A stretch of 22,645 bases of DNA from an uncultured Bacilli bacterium (GTDB lineage Bacteria; Bacillota_I; Bacilli_A; RF39; UBA660): assembly GCA_947624915.1 (NCBI GenBank), contig CANQMF010000011.1, forward strand, positions 1 to 22,645, in the 5' to 3' direction. A program made the position numbers and the translations under genes. Under the pieces are notes generated by a model. That model was given only the letters and a program-made list of their open reading frames with translations. It searched no databases and was not told the origin of the DNA. Below are positions 1 through 6,027 of this stretch, piece after piece (within the stretch, counting starts at the first letter, position 1; every line of letters starts with the position of its first letter).

Positions 1-26
1 TATTTAAAAATTTAAATATTTTTTTT
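1..26 (+). terminator. Possible intrinsic terminator of an upstream gene
   Basis: TATTTAAA (1-8) and TTTAAATA (11-18) are perfect inverted arms and are followed at once by a run of eight T (19-26). This is the shape of an intrinsic terminator, but the stem is all A/T and the gene it would serve lies outside the window. Its interest is that the group II intron remnant begins directly after it. Confidence 0.3.
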
Positions 27-31
27 ATAGT

Positions 32-402
32 GTGTCGTGCATGACATTTAGCTAGAGGGTGAAAGTCCCTTATACGCGTAGGTATCGACGAAGTATTAGA
101 GAAGTGCAACGCATCAACCGTGAGGTTGGGGCTAAAGGAAGCGTGAAACAAAATCATGAACCAACGATCAGGGAGTTGCAGTCCCATGCCTTACAAACTA
201 AAGTCCAAAAGATACCCGTAACTTTATGCGGTAAAGTAAGTGGTTAAATGAGGAAAGTTAAATGTCTTACCACGAGAGGTCTTGCAGACGAATAATCACA
301 AGCGGTTTCATATACCAAAGGTTAAAGGTCGGTCGAAAAAGGTTTACTGCAAGAAGTCAGCCGAGGTCATAGTACTTATAGAAATATAAGGAAAGACTGA
401 AC
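32..402 (+). mobile_element. 5' fragment of a group II intron, no reverse transcriptase
   Basis: This stretch looks like the 5' ribozyme half of a bacterial group II intron. It opens with a GTGTCGTG-type 5' end near 32, close to the GUGYG consensus. The domain I entry GAGGGTGAAAGTCCCT follows at 55-70, then ACCGTGAGGTTGGGG-like and CACGAGAGGTCTTG (271-284) segments. The block GAAGTCAGCCGAGGTCATAG (353-372) and GGAAAGACTGAAC (390-402) normally sits just before the intron-encoded reverse transcriptase in domain IV. After 402 the sequence drops to plain A/T-rich DNA with no reverse transcriptase/maturase frame. No AGC-triad domain V hairpin is recognisable before the next gene. The element is therefore a truncated, probably immobile remnant. 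A degenerate domain V, or splicing helped in trans by a maturase elsewhere, cannot be excluded. Both boundaries are approximate. Confidence 0.7.
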
Positions 403-854
403 AATTTATAGTGTTTAAGTACACTAAAATCAATTAAGTAAAAAGTCAAAATAAATAAGTAGGGAAAATTGACGTAATCAAATAATAGTCCTATAAAATA
501 TGGTTTGCTTAATTATGAAATAGATAGAAAAAAGATTTTGACTATAAAGCAAAGAATATTTAGAAAAATTTAGTAAATTTATAGTCCTAAGTTCGGACAT
601 AAAAATTAAAAATGAGATTGATTTGAATATGAAAAAAATACTAATTAAGCAATAGAATTAGTACTATTATCTAGAATTATTTCATATTCTACTAAATTGT
701 ATCATTCATTTGTTTTAAGTCAATAGGGATAAAATGTTGGATATTTTAATTACAAAAATGTTGGATAATAATTTATTTAATCATTGCTTTACACATACTA
801 CTTTAATAAGATATTTTTATAGACATTTGGTTCTTTACTTATATACTATTTAAC
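403..854. other. Non-coding A/T-rich stretch with 13-bp direct repeats
   Basis: I see no convincing gene here. If the intron at 32-402 once had a reverse transcriptase, it would have started near 410-480, but all frames are broken by stops. A small hairpin (GTCC loop GGAC) lies near 584-598. The 13-mer AAAATGTTGGATA occurs twice, at 731-743 and 755-767, 24 bp apart. The stretch is probably scar tissue between the intron remnant and the next gene. Confidence 0.4.
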
Positions 855-880
855 GAAGGTATGGTATGAAGGTATGGTAT
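855..880 (+). repeat. Perfect 13-bp tandem duplication in a promoter
   Basis: GAAGGTATGGTAT is repeated exactly, head to tail, at 855-867 and 868-880. The end of the second copy runs into AAT and so makes the hexamer TATAAT (878-883). The first copy runs into GAAG and does not. Confidence 0.85.
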
Positions 881-883
881 AAT
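875..883 (+). promoter_or_regulatory. Extended -10 promoter of the 195-aa gene
   Basis: TGG-TATAAT (TGn plus a consensus -10) lies at 875-883, with no good -35 at the usual distance. Transcription would start near 890. That leaves a leader of about 20 nt before the TTG start at 909. The -10 is created by the 13-bp tandem duplication. Confidence 0.55.
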
Positions 884-908
884 ATTCCATGAAAGGGAGG
901 TTTATATT

Positions 909-1496
909 TTGAAAAATTTAGGAGAACAATATGAACAAATATCAGCTGAAAAAGATAAAATCACTCATAGAATGACTGAATTGGCAAATAATGATATAGT
1001 AAAAGAATATCTTAGTCTTTGTGGCAAATATGATCAATTGGCTAAACAACAAAAACAATTATATAGAAGACTAAAGATGAATGAGTATTCATCGTGTGAT
1101 CATATTTGGGTTAAAACACTACACAAATATGATAGTTCAGAAGGGCGTTATTACAATTATTGTGGCTGTATAAAATGTGGTTTAGATAGGAGTGTTTTGG
1201 CTAACCCACATCAGACACTTAATTTTCTACCTTTTGAACAACAAATTATGTATATTTTTATGATGAATCATTTTATGAATCCTGGAATTAATACTAATGT
1301 ATCATGTGATTTAGAACTAGCTAAAGCTATATATTCAAAAATAAAAGAAGTTCATCCTAATATCGATGATGGAACTGCTACAAAATATTTTGAAATTGCG
1401 CTTGATAATATAAGAAATACCAGAGTAAATGACGACAGAAAAATAAGTAGAGCAAAAAGATTATCTTTAAATCCAAATTTTAATAGATGGAATTAA
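909..1496 (+). CDS. Unrecognised Cys/His-motif protein, 195 aa
   Basis: I do not recognise this family. The start is TTG at 909, chosen because AAAGGGAGG (892-900) ends 8 nt upstream and no ATG in frame has a better site. Residues 1-58 are charged and helical and look like a coiled coil. Then come Cys63-x-His65 and, after a tyrosine-rich stretch, Cys85, Cys87 and Cys90 in a C-G-C-I-K-C-G arrangement. This suggests a small zinc-binding knuckle (C-x-H ... C-x2-C), which is inference. The C-terminal part is helical, and the last 20 residues are basic (RKISRAKR). There is no signal peptide or membrane segment, so it is probably cytoplasmic. It stands alone with its own promoter and a terminator just after the stop, beside an intron remnant and another orphan gene. 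A nucleic-acid-binding or defence-related role is possible but not shown. Confidence 0.7.
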   Translation: MKNLGEQYEQISAEKDKITHRMTELANNDIVKEYLSLCGKYDQLAKQQKQLYRRLKMNEYSSCDHIWVKTLHKYDSSEGRYYNYCGCIKCGLDRSVLANPHQTLNFLPFEQQIMYIFMMNHFMNPGINTNVSCDLELAKAIYSKIKEVHPNIDDGTATKYFEIALDNIRNTRVNDDRKISRAKRLSLNPNFNRWN

Positions 1497-1514
1497 TTTA
1501 ATTATATATAGAAA

Positions 1515-1543
1515 GAATTAGCAACAATACTAATTCCTTTTTT
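1515..1543 (+). terminator. Intrinsic terminator after the 195-aa gene
   Basis: GAATTAG (1515-1521) pairs with CTAATTC (1530-1536) across an 8-nt loop, followed by C and six T (1538-1543). It sits 18 nt after the stop codon. Confidence 0.7.
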
Positions 1544-1899
1544 GACAATCATTATTTTAATTTGAAATATGCTACATTTTTTATATTCTAAAAGAGATAG
1601 TAATATTTAATTTATCAATATTAATTTTCTCTTGCTTTTTTACTTGTACCAATGATAATATTGGTATTTATTTTTATTATATCTAATGTTTTAAAATAAT
1701 ACGATATATGTGTTCCATAAAAGTAAGTATTAAAAACCAGTCTGTGAAGAATTTAGTTTATCAGAACGAAAAATGATTAAGGACAATGTGTAAATATAAA
1801 GTCTATACAATGTATGAAGTTTATAAATAAGCAGGAATAAGTTCTAAAACAGGTAATAAAAAAACTATATTTGAATAATTATTATAAAATAATAAAAAA
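1544..1899. other. Non-coding stretch with two stacked hairpins
   Basis: No intact gene is visible. A long hairpin pairs AAGAGA...AATATT (about 1592-1606) with AATATT...TCTCTT (about 1617-1633) and is followed by a T-run (1635-1641). A second one, TACCAAT (1647-1653) with ATTGGTA (1660-1666), is followed by U-rich sequence. Between about 1750 and 1870 a frame reads for short distances like coding sequence (FSLSERKMIKDNV, then AGISSKTGNKKTIFE in another frame) but is cut by stops. This could be a worn-out gene fragment; I cannot name a family. Confidence 0.35.
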
Positions 1900-1928
1900 T
1901 TGATAAAATAGTGAACTAAAAATATAAT
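1900..1928 (+). promoter_or_regulatory. Sigma-A-type promoter of the 486-aa gene
   Basis: TTGATA (1900-1905), a 17-nt spacer and TATAAT (1923-1928) form a near-consensus promoter. The predicted start near 1935 gives a leader of about 30 nt before the ATG at 1966. Confidence 0.7.
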
Positions 1929-1965
1929 TATGATAAAATAATATATGGTTAAGGGAGGTTTTACA

Positions 1966-3426
1966 ATGGATGATCAAAATAACCATAGAACTTTGAGTTC
2001 AATATATAATGAATATTTATTAAGTCAAGATGAAAGACAAAAACTTTATGAAGAGATGAATGAAGAGATAGCAAAATCGGAGAAAGAAATAAGACATTCT
2101 TATGAAGAAAAATTTGCTCTATCTGAAAAGAAGTGTGCTGATTTGAAACAAGAGTTAGAAAATCATAGAAAATTATTAGAAAAGTATTCTACTTTTGATT
2201 CTAAATTGATAGGTAGTATAATTGAAAAATTAGTTACTTTATTTGAGGGAGAGGATTATTTTTGCCAAGAAGAAGATTATGATACTTATGAATATCAACC
2301 AACTGTTTTTGGTAGAGAGTCATTTAAAGTTAATAAAAAAGTTTTAATGATTGTCAGAGGTAGTCAAAAACAGGAATGTTATTATGATAATCAAGAACAG
2401 GATAATGCAGTTAATAGATTAGGGAAAAATAGGCAGGCAATTATATTAGCAGAAGACAAGAGCTGCATTAATAAAAATATTACCTTTTACACCGTTCAAG
2501 AAGGTGAGTTAAAAAGTTTGATAGATTTTAATAAATTTTCATATGTTAAAGATTTTATTGATTTGGTGGTAAAATATAGATTTGAAAATAATTTGGATAA
2601 AGTTTCTGAAAAAGAATTGTTAAGCATGATGAGCAAATTTATTTTGAGTGAAACACAGATAATTAAAGATATTCATGAAAAACGTTTTTTGGAAGAACAA
2701 GAACGAGAAAAACAACAGCTTATTGAAGAACAATTAAGACGTAATGAAGAAATTGAACAAGCAGAATTTGAGAATTTACTACAAAATGGTGTGCCTAGTC
2801 GACATAATGATACTCTAATTGATAGGTTGCGCGAAACTGCAAACGGTAATGATGATTTTAATAATGCCATGAGTCAATTTGAAATTTCTTATGAATTTGG
2901 TAAGCATATTGCAAGAATAACTTGTGATGAACCAATTATCTCGTCTGAAAATATATTTATATCAAAGATTAACATTTCATCGTTAATAAAAGATTATTAT
3001 GATGATTCTGCATATGATACATTTTTTCATGGATTCTGTGATGTAAATTTGGTAGATGATGGTTTAATGGGAATAGTTGATATTTCTAGTTTAAAGCGAG
3101 ATTTGAAAAGTATTACTAATGTTTCTATTCAAGATAGCTCATCATATAAAGTGGATAAAATTAATGATCAATACTTAAGAGTATTATATTTGCCTAATCG
3201 TGGACAATATACACATAAGCCTATGGACATGCATGCTTTTTATGGTTGGATTTTTGGTATAAAATCAGATAAAGATGGTGAAAAACAGACTTCATATAAA
3301 ACATCATGGGATTGTTCTTTAGAAACTGAAAAAATGCTAACTTATCTTAAAGAGATTGAATTACTAAGTAATTTTAATGAAAAACAGTTAAAACTATATG
3401 AGCGAAGAAACAATAAGATACGTTAA
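1966..3426 (+). CDS. Unrecognised coiled-coil protein, 486 aa
   Basis: The start is ATG 1966, because AAGGGAGG (1951-1958) ends 7 nt upstream. An in-frame ATG at 1945 lies before that site and is unlikely. Residues 20-75 form a strongly charged coiled coil. Residues 80-205 look like a compact alpha/beta domain, with a Cys/Glu/Asp-rich start (FEGEDYFCQEEDYDTYEY) and hydrophobic strands such as VLMIV and AIILAE. Residues 230-270 form a second coiled coil (EEQEREKQQLIEEQ). Residues 305-465 form a second globular domain, with strands such as MGIVDISSL and LRVLYLP and an aromatic stretch (HAFYGWIF). There is no signal peptide or membrane helix, so the protein is probably cytoplasmic. No family could be assigned. 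A hidden nuclease or ligand-binding fold in the 80-205 domain is possible but unproven. The gene has its own promoter and lies in a decayed accessory region, which suggests horizontal origin. Confidence 0.75.
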   Translation: MDDQNNHRTLSSIYNEYLLSQDERQKLYEEMNEEIAKSEKEIRHSYEEKFALSEKKCADLKQELENHRKLLEKYSTFDSKLIGSIIEKLVTLFEGEDYFCQEEDYDTYEYQPTVFGRESFKVNKKVLMIVRGSQKQECYYDNQEQDNAVNRLGKNRQAIILAEDKSCINKNITFYTVQEGELKSLIDFNKFSYVKDFIDLVVKYRFENNLDKVSEKELLSMMSKFILSETQIIKDIHEKRFLEEQEREKQQLIEEQLRRNEEIEQAEFENLLQNGVPSRHNDTLIDRLRETANGNDDFNNAMSQFEISYEFGKHIARITCDEPIISSENIFISKINISSLIKDYYDDSAYDTFFHGFCDVNLVDDGLMGIVDISSLKRDLKSITNVSIQDSSSYKVDKINDQYLRVLYLPNRGQYTHKPMDMHAFYGWIFGIKSDKDGEKQTSYKTSWDCSLETEKMLTYLKEIELLSNFNEKQLKLYERRNNKIR

Positions 3427-3521
3427 TGTATGATATGTGAAGTTTTACAATTGCACTCGCATTAATATGCCAAAAAGTTAGGGAAATGATGATATGTGAC
3501 ACAATAATTTAAAAAACTTGT

Positions 3522-3545
3522 AAGCAATAATCATTTATATTGCTT
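3522..3545 (+). terminator. Possible terminator after the 486-aa gene
   Basis: AAGCAATA (3522-3529) and TATTGCTT (3538-3545) form a perfect 8-bp stem with an 8-nt loop. The tail is TCTAG rather than a long T-run, so termination is uncertain. It lies about 95 nt after the stop. Confidence 0.4.
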
Positions 3546-3569
3546 TCTAGTAAATAAGAAAATTTGCAG

Positions 3570-3599
3570 GACATATAAGGAAAGATTGTATGTCTTTTT
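3570..3599 (+). terminator. Second hairpin with T-run before the 87-aa gene
   Basis: GACATA (3570-3575) pairs with TATGTC (3589-3594), followed by TTTTTC. The loop is 13 nt. It is a plausible weak intrinsic terminator in the 285-bp gap between the two genes. Confidence 0.45.
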
Positions 3600-3711
3600 C
3601 TATGTCTTAAGAAATATTAAGTTTTTTGTAAGATTAAATTAAAAAAATATAGATTTTATATGTTTATAATTATTTAAGTAACTTGAAATTGTTTCTATTT
3701 GGAGGTAGAAT

Positions 3712-3975
3712 ATGGAAAAGTATATAAAATTTTTCTTCAATTTAATAGGTATATTGGCACTAATATTGCTATTGCCTCTTTCTTATAAGAATTGTTATCA
3801 TGAACGCATTATTAGTACCTTTAGCGAGGTTGATGAAAATTTTATTTATGATGAGTTAATAAACTTAAGCAAAGATGGTGAACGAATTGATATGATTTTA
3901 GAGAATATTAAAGATCATCTAATTGATTTATTATATATGTTGGTTAGAAATCAGGAAACTATTGCCTTTTTTTAG
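3712..3975 (+). CDS. Short membrane-anchored protein, 87 aa, possibly a kinase remnant
   Basis: The start is ATG 3712, with GGAGG (3701-3705) ending 6 nt upstream. One hydrophobic segment (residues about 8-25, FFNLIGILALILLLPLSY) would act as a membrane anchor. A hydrophilic, mildly acidic stretch (residues 26-70) and a final hydrophobic patch (LIDLLYMLV) follow. I recognise no domain. The stop at 3973-3975 lies directly before sequence that degrades into a histidine-kinase C-terminus (4079-4195). This protein may therefore be the surviving N-terminal part of a two-component sensor that lost its middle. It could equally be an independent small membrane protein. A TATAAT at 3665-3670 may be its -10, but no good -35 is visible. 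Confidence 0.5.
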   Translation: MEKYIKFFFNLIGILALILLLPLSYKNCYHERIISTFSEVDENFIYDELINLSKDGERIDMILENIKDHLIDLLYMLVRNQETIAFF

Positions 3976-4234
3976 ATTGTTCTAATAAAGTAGGATATTT
4001 ATATGGCGATTCAGTGGATATCACAGGTACTTGAGATATTCCGCTAATTTTACAGTGTAATGAACGTGGGGATATATTATGGGGTTAGGATTACCTGTTG
4101 CTAAAGAAATAGTTGAGTCACATAGAGGGATCATTGAAGCTACTAGTGATGAGGACTATACGCATTTTGATATCAAATTACCAATTAAAGGAGAGATGTT
4201 TTATCAGAAAATTAAATATAGTTGTAGTGTATGA
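3976..4234 (+). pseudogene. Histidine-kinase C-terminal remnant
   Basis: From 4079 the frame reads MGLGLPVAKEIVESHRGII, then EATSDEDYTHFDIKLPIKGE. This is the G2 box and last strands of a GHKL-type ATP-binding domain of a sensor histidine kinase; the GLGLxxxKEIVExHxGxI pattern and the final F-x-I-x-LP strand are typical. Upstream (3976-4078) all frames carry stops, and only scraps such as DIPLILQCNERGD are readable. The N, D and F boxes and the phospho-acceptor His are absent, so the kinase cannot work. The last fragment runs over the Shine-Dalgarno site and first bases of the following Nudix gene, ending at TGA 4232-4234. This suggests that kinase and Nudix genes once adjoined or were fused. 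No response regulator is nearby. Confidence 0.65.
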
Positions 4235-4619
4235 TCAAGCAGAAAGAAATGTATTAATGTGTTATCGTACTAAAAACCCGTACAAAGGATTATATAATTT
4301 AGTTGGTGGTAAAGTTGAATTGGATGAAGATGATCTATCGGCAGCATATCGTGAATTACAGGAAGAAACGGGTATTACGAATAAAGATATTATTTTAAAG
4401 CATGTAATGAATTTTATTTATCCTTTGACTAATATTGAACTTCAAGTTTATGCTGGCATTTTAAATAAGGATGTTATATTAGTAGAAGAGATAAATAAAT
4501 TGTATTGGTTTGATGTTAATACTAATTTTTTTGATATGACTAAGTTTGCTGGCGAAGGAAATATAGGACATATTATGGAAATCATTAAGATTAGTCATGA
4601 TGAATTGTTAAAAAAGTAG
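4196..4619 (+). CDS. Nudix hydrolase with its ATG out of frame
   Basis: This is a Nudix-family pyrophosphohydrolase, probably of the MutT/8-oxo-dGTPase or related nucleotide-diphosphate type. The complete Nudix box is present (G-x5-E-x7-REL-x-EE-x-GI, starting GGKVELDE at about 4303). It is preceded by the strand IVVVYDQ and by RTKNPYKGLYNLVGG. Substrate cannot be told. The continuous coding frame enters from upstream through kinase-remnant sequence. Its first possible start in that frame, TTG 4113, has no ribosome site. The obvious start, ATG 4196 after AAAGGAG (4187-4193), is in another frame. If the TTTT run at 4199-4202 had three T instead of four, it would read MFIRKLNIVVVYDQ in the Nudix frame. 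So there is a one-base insertion, a sequencing or assembly error, or slippage at the T-run. The start and functional status are unresolved. Confidence 0.7.
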
Positions 4620-4634
4620 ATAGGTGTGATTATA

Positions 4635-4943
4635 ATGTATTGTATGATTGAGATGGCTTTTGATAATGAAGAAGAAGTCAATAGAACGATCAATGAATTA
4701 TTAAAAAAGAGACTTATAAGCGGTGCTCAAGTTATTCATAGTGATAGTAAATGGCGTTGGAAAGAACAGATTGAAATGTGTGAAGAATATTTAGTATTTG
4801 TTAAAACTAAAAAAGTTTTAACACAGGAAATATACGAAGTTGTAGGTAAGATACATAGTTATGAGTGTTTTGAATTTGCCGTTTTCGATTTAAATAGTTG
4901 CAATAAAGACTATTTAAACTGGATTAATGAAACCACTAAATAA
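4635..4943 (+). CDS. cutA: CutA-like divalent-cation tolerance protein
   Basis: The 102-aa product has the size and layout of the CutA1 family: a small, trimeric, ferredoxin-like protein linked to divalent metal tolerance in E. coli, whose biochemical role is still unsettled. The N-terminal strand with FDNEEEVNRTINELLKKRLISGAQVI matches the first helix and strand. The middle SDSKWRWKEQIEMCEEYLVFVKTKK corresponds to the family's Y/W-R-W-x-G-x-I ... E-x-x-L-x-x-K-T segment, and the end DYLNWI matches the conserved C-terminus. ATG 4635 is preferred over GTG 4626 because AGGTG lies at an acceptable distance and the CutA fold begins there. It follows the Nudix gene by 15 bp and so is probably cotranscribed with it. 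The usual central Gly and Pro residues (W-x-G; HPYEVP) are replaced (WKEQI; HSYECFE), so this is a divergent member. Confidence 0.8.
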   Translation: MYCMIEMAFDNEEEVNRTINELLKKRLISGAQVIHSDSKWRWKEQIEMCEEYLVFVKTKKVLTQEIYEVVGKIHSYECFEFAVFDLNSCNKDYLNWINETTK

Positions 4944-4986
4944 AGGTTATTATTAAATGATGTTGACATCAAATAGTAGATATCAT

Positions 4987-5008
4987 AAAAAAGGATTATT
5001 CCTTTTTT
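4987..5008 (+). terminator. Terminator after cutA
   Basis: AAAAAAGGA (4987-4995) and TCCTTTTTT (5000-5008) form a perfect 9-bp stem with a 4-nt loop, and the T-run is part of the 3' arm. It closes the Nudix-cutA unit 43 nt after the stop. Confidence 0.65.
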
Positions 5009-5045
5009 CTTTGTATTGGTATACAATAAATATGGTAGTGATTGT

Positions 5046-5606
5046 ATGAAAGAAATTTTTAATAGTTTTAATTATAATTCAGTTGTAGTGTTAAGTTATT
5101 TTTTTCTTTGTTTAATTATTTTAGGTGTAAATTATTTAACTCATGATAAAATGAATAAATATCTATTTTCTAATTATGTTAGTTCACCTTGGAATCCCCT
5201 AACGTATTTTCGCTTGTTTAGTCATTGTTTAGGTCATGATAGCTTTGAACATTTAGCCCATAATTTTATTTACATTTTGTTAGTTGGACCTATGATCGAA
5301 GAAAAATATGGTAGTTTTAATTTATTAATGATGATCCTCATTACGTCATTAGCCTGTGGTTTAGTTAATACTATTTTTACCCATCATCAAATATTAGGTT
5401 CTAGTGGCATAACTTTCATGTTAATTGTTCTTAGTTCAGCTGTTAATATAGTGAATGGTAAGATACCCATTACTTTAGTACTTATTCTTTTATTTTATGT
5501 GGTAGAGGAGGTTATAAAAGCTTTTCAGAAAAAAGATCATGTATCACATTTATCCCATATTGTTGGTTCGATATGTGGTATTATCTTTTGCTTTTATTTT
5601 AAATAA
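5046..5606 (+). CDS. Rhomboid-family intramembrane serine protease
   Basis: The 186-aa product is an integral membrane protease that cuts transmembrane substrates within the bilayer. Hydrophobic helices lie at about 13-31, 74-85, 92-111, 121-137, 140-156 and 172-186. The key rhomboid signatures are present: H69-L-A-H-N73 in the second helix (H-x-x-x-N), the catalytic serine in G118-S-S120-G, and a C-terminal SHLSH171-IVG bearing the catalytic histidine. This fits a minimal six-helix rhomboid without extra domains. The start is ATG 5046. A TTG at 5016 would add an unlikely ten residues overlapping the upstream terminator, but the ribosome site (GGTAGTGAT) is weak. The stop overlaps the ATG of the next gene (TAATG), so the two are translationally coupled. 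Substrates are unknown; single-pass surface proteins elsewhere in the window would be candidates only by speculation. Confidence 0.85.
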   Translation: MKEIFNSFNYNSVVVLSYFFLCLIILGVNYLTHDKMNKYLFSNYVSSPWNPLTYFRLFSHCLGHDSFEHLAHNFIYILLVGPMIEEKYGSFNLLMMILITSLACGLVNTIFTHHQILGSSGITFMLIVLSSAVNIVNGKIPITLVLILLFYVVEEVIKAFQKKDHVSHLSHIVGSICGIIFCFYFK

Positions 5607-5965
5607 TGTATAGTTTAGTGATAGAAAATAAATTAAAACAATTACAAAAATCAAAATTTCGTGGCAAGTTTCATTTACGTAATGATGATAAAAATTATAT
5701 TAAGAATAAAGGCATGCAAGTTATAGAGCGCCATGCTTATGATTTTGTCAAAACACGTTTGAGTGCTAGTAACTTAAAGGATGGCAAACAAACACCAATG
5801 AAAGGACATCCGGTCTTTATTGCACAACATGCAACTGCTACTTGTTGCCGTGGATGTATAGCAAAGTGGCACAAGATCGATCGACATAAAGAGTTATCTA
5901 ATAAAGATATTTCTTTTATTGTTGCATTGATTATGGAATGGATTAAAAAGGATTTGGATAGTTAG
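5606..5965 (+). CDS. DUF4186 family protein, 119 aa
   Basis: This matches the DUF4186 family of small bacterial proteins of unknown function. Recognisable conserved stretches are KSKFRGKFHL (residues about 16-25), KGMQVIERHAYDFV, then DGKQTPMKGHPVFIAQHATATC with CCRGCIAKWH after it. The Cys-Cys-x-x-Cys plus His cluster looks like a metal site or redox-active site, which is inference. The length is typical of the family. The protein has no membrane segment and is probably cytoplasmic. The ATG overlaps the rhomboid stop by one base (TAATG), so it is made by re-initiation after the protease. No ribosome site of its own is needed or clearly seen. The coupling hints at a functional link between the two products but does not show one. 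Confidence 0.85.
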   Translation: MYSLVIENKLKQLQKSKFRGKFHLRNDDKNYIKNKGMQVIERHAYDFVKTRLSASNLKDGKQTPMKGHPVFIAQHATATCCRGCIAKWHKIDRHKELSNKDISFIVALIMEWIKKDLDS

Positions 5966-5977
5966 GATTAGATATGC

Positions 5978-6006
5978 TTTAAAAAAATTAAAATATGTAT
6001 TATAAT
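5978..6006 (+). promoter_or_regulatory. Promoter of the WG-repeat gene
   Basis: TTTAAA (5978-5983), a 17-nt spacer and TATAAT (6001-6006) are well placed. Transcription would start near 6013, directly at the AGGAG ribosome site (6014-6018). This leaves a very short leader of about 15 nt. Confidence 0.6.
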
Positions 6007-6027
6007 TAATCATAGGAGTGATGATGT

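Noticed and set aside
59..247. A 62-codon open frame inside the group II intron fragment
   Set aside because: It lies within conserved ribozyme sequence, has no ribosome site and is basic low-value sequence; the structured RNA explains this region.
1741..1870. Possible degraded transposase or resolvase
   Set aside because: Short coding-like stretches occur, but they shift frame and match no family I can name, and no terminal inverted repeats are seen.
4113..4195. TTG 4113 as the start of the Nudix gene
   Set aside because: No ribosome site precedes it, and the added residues come from kinase-remnant DNA read in a wrong frame.
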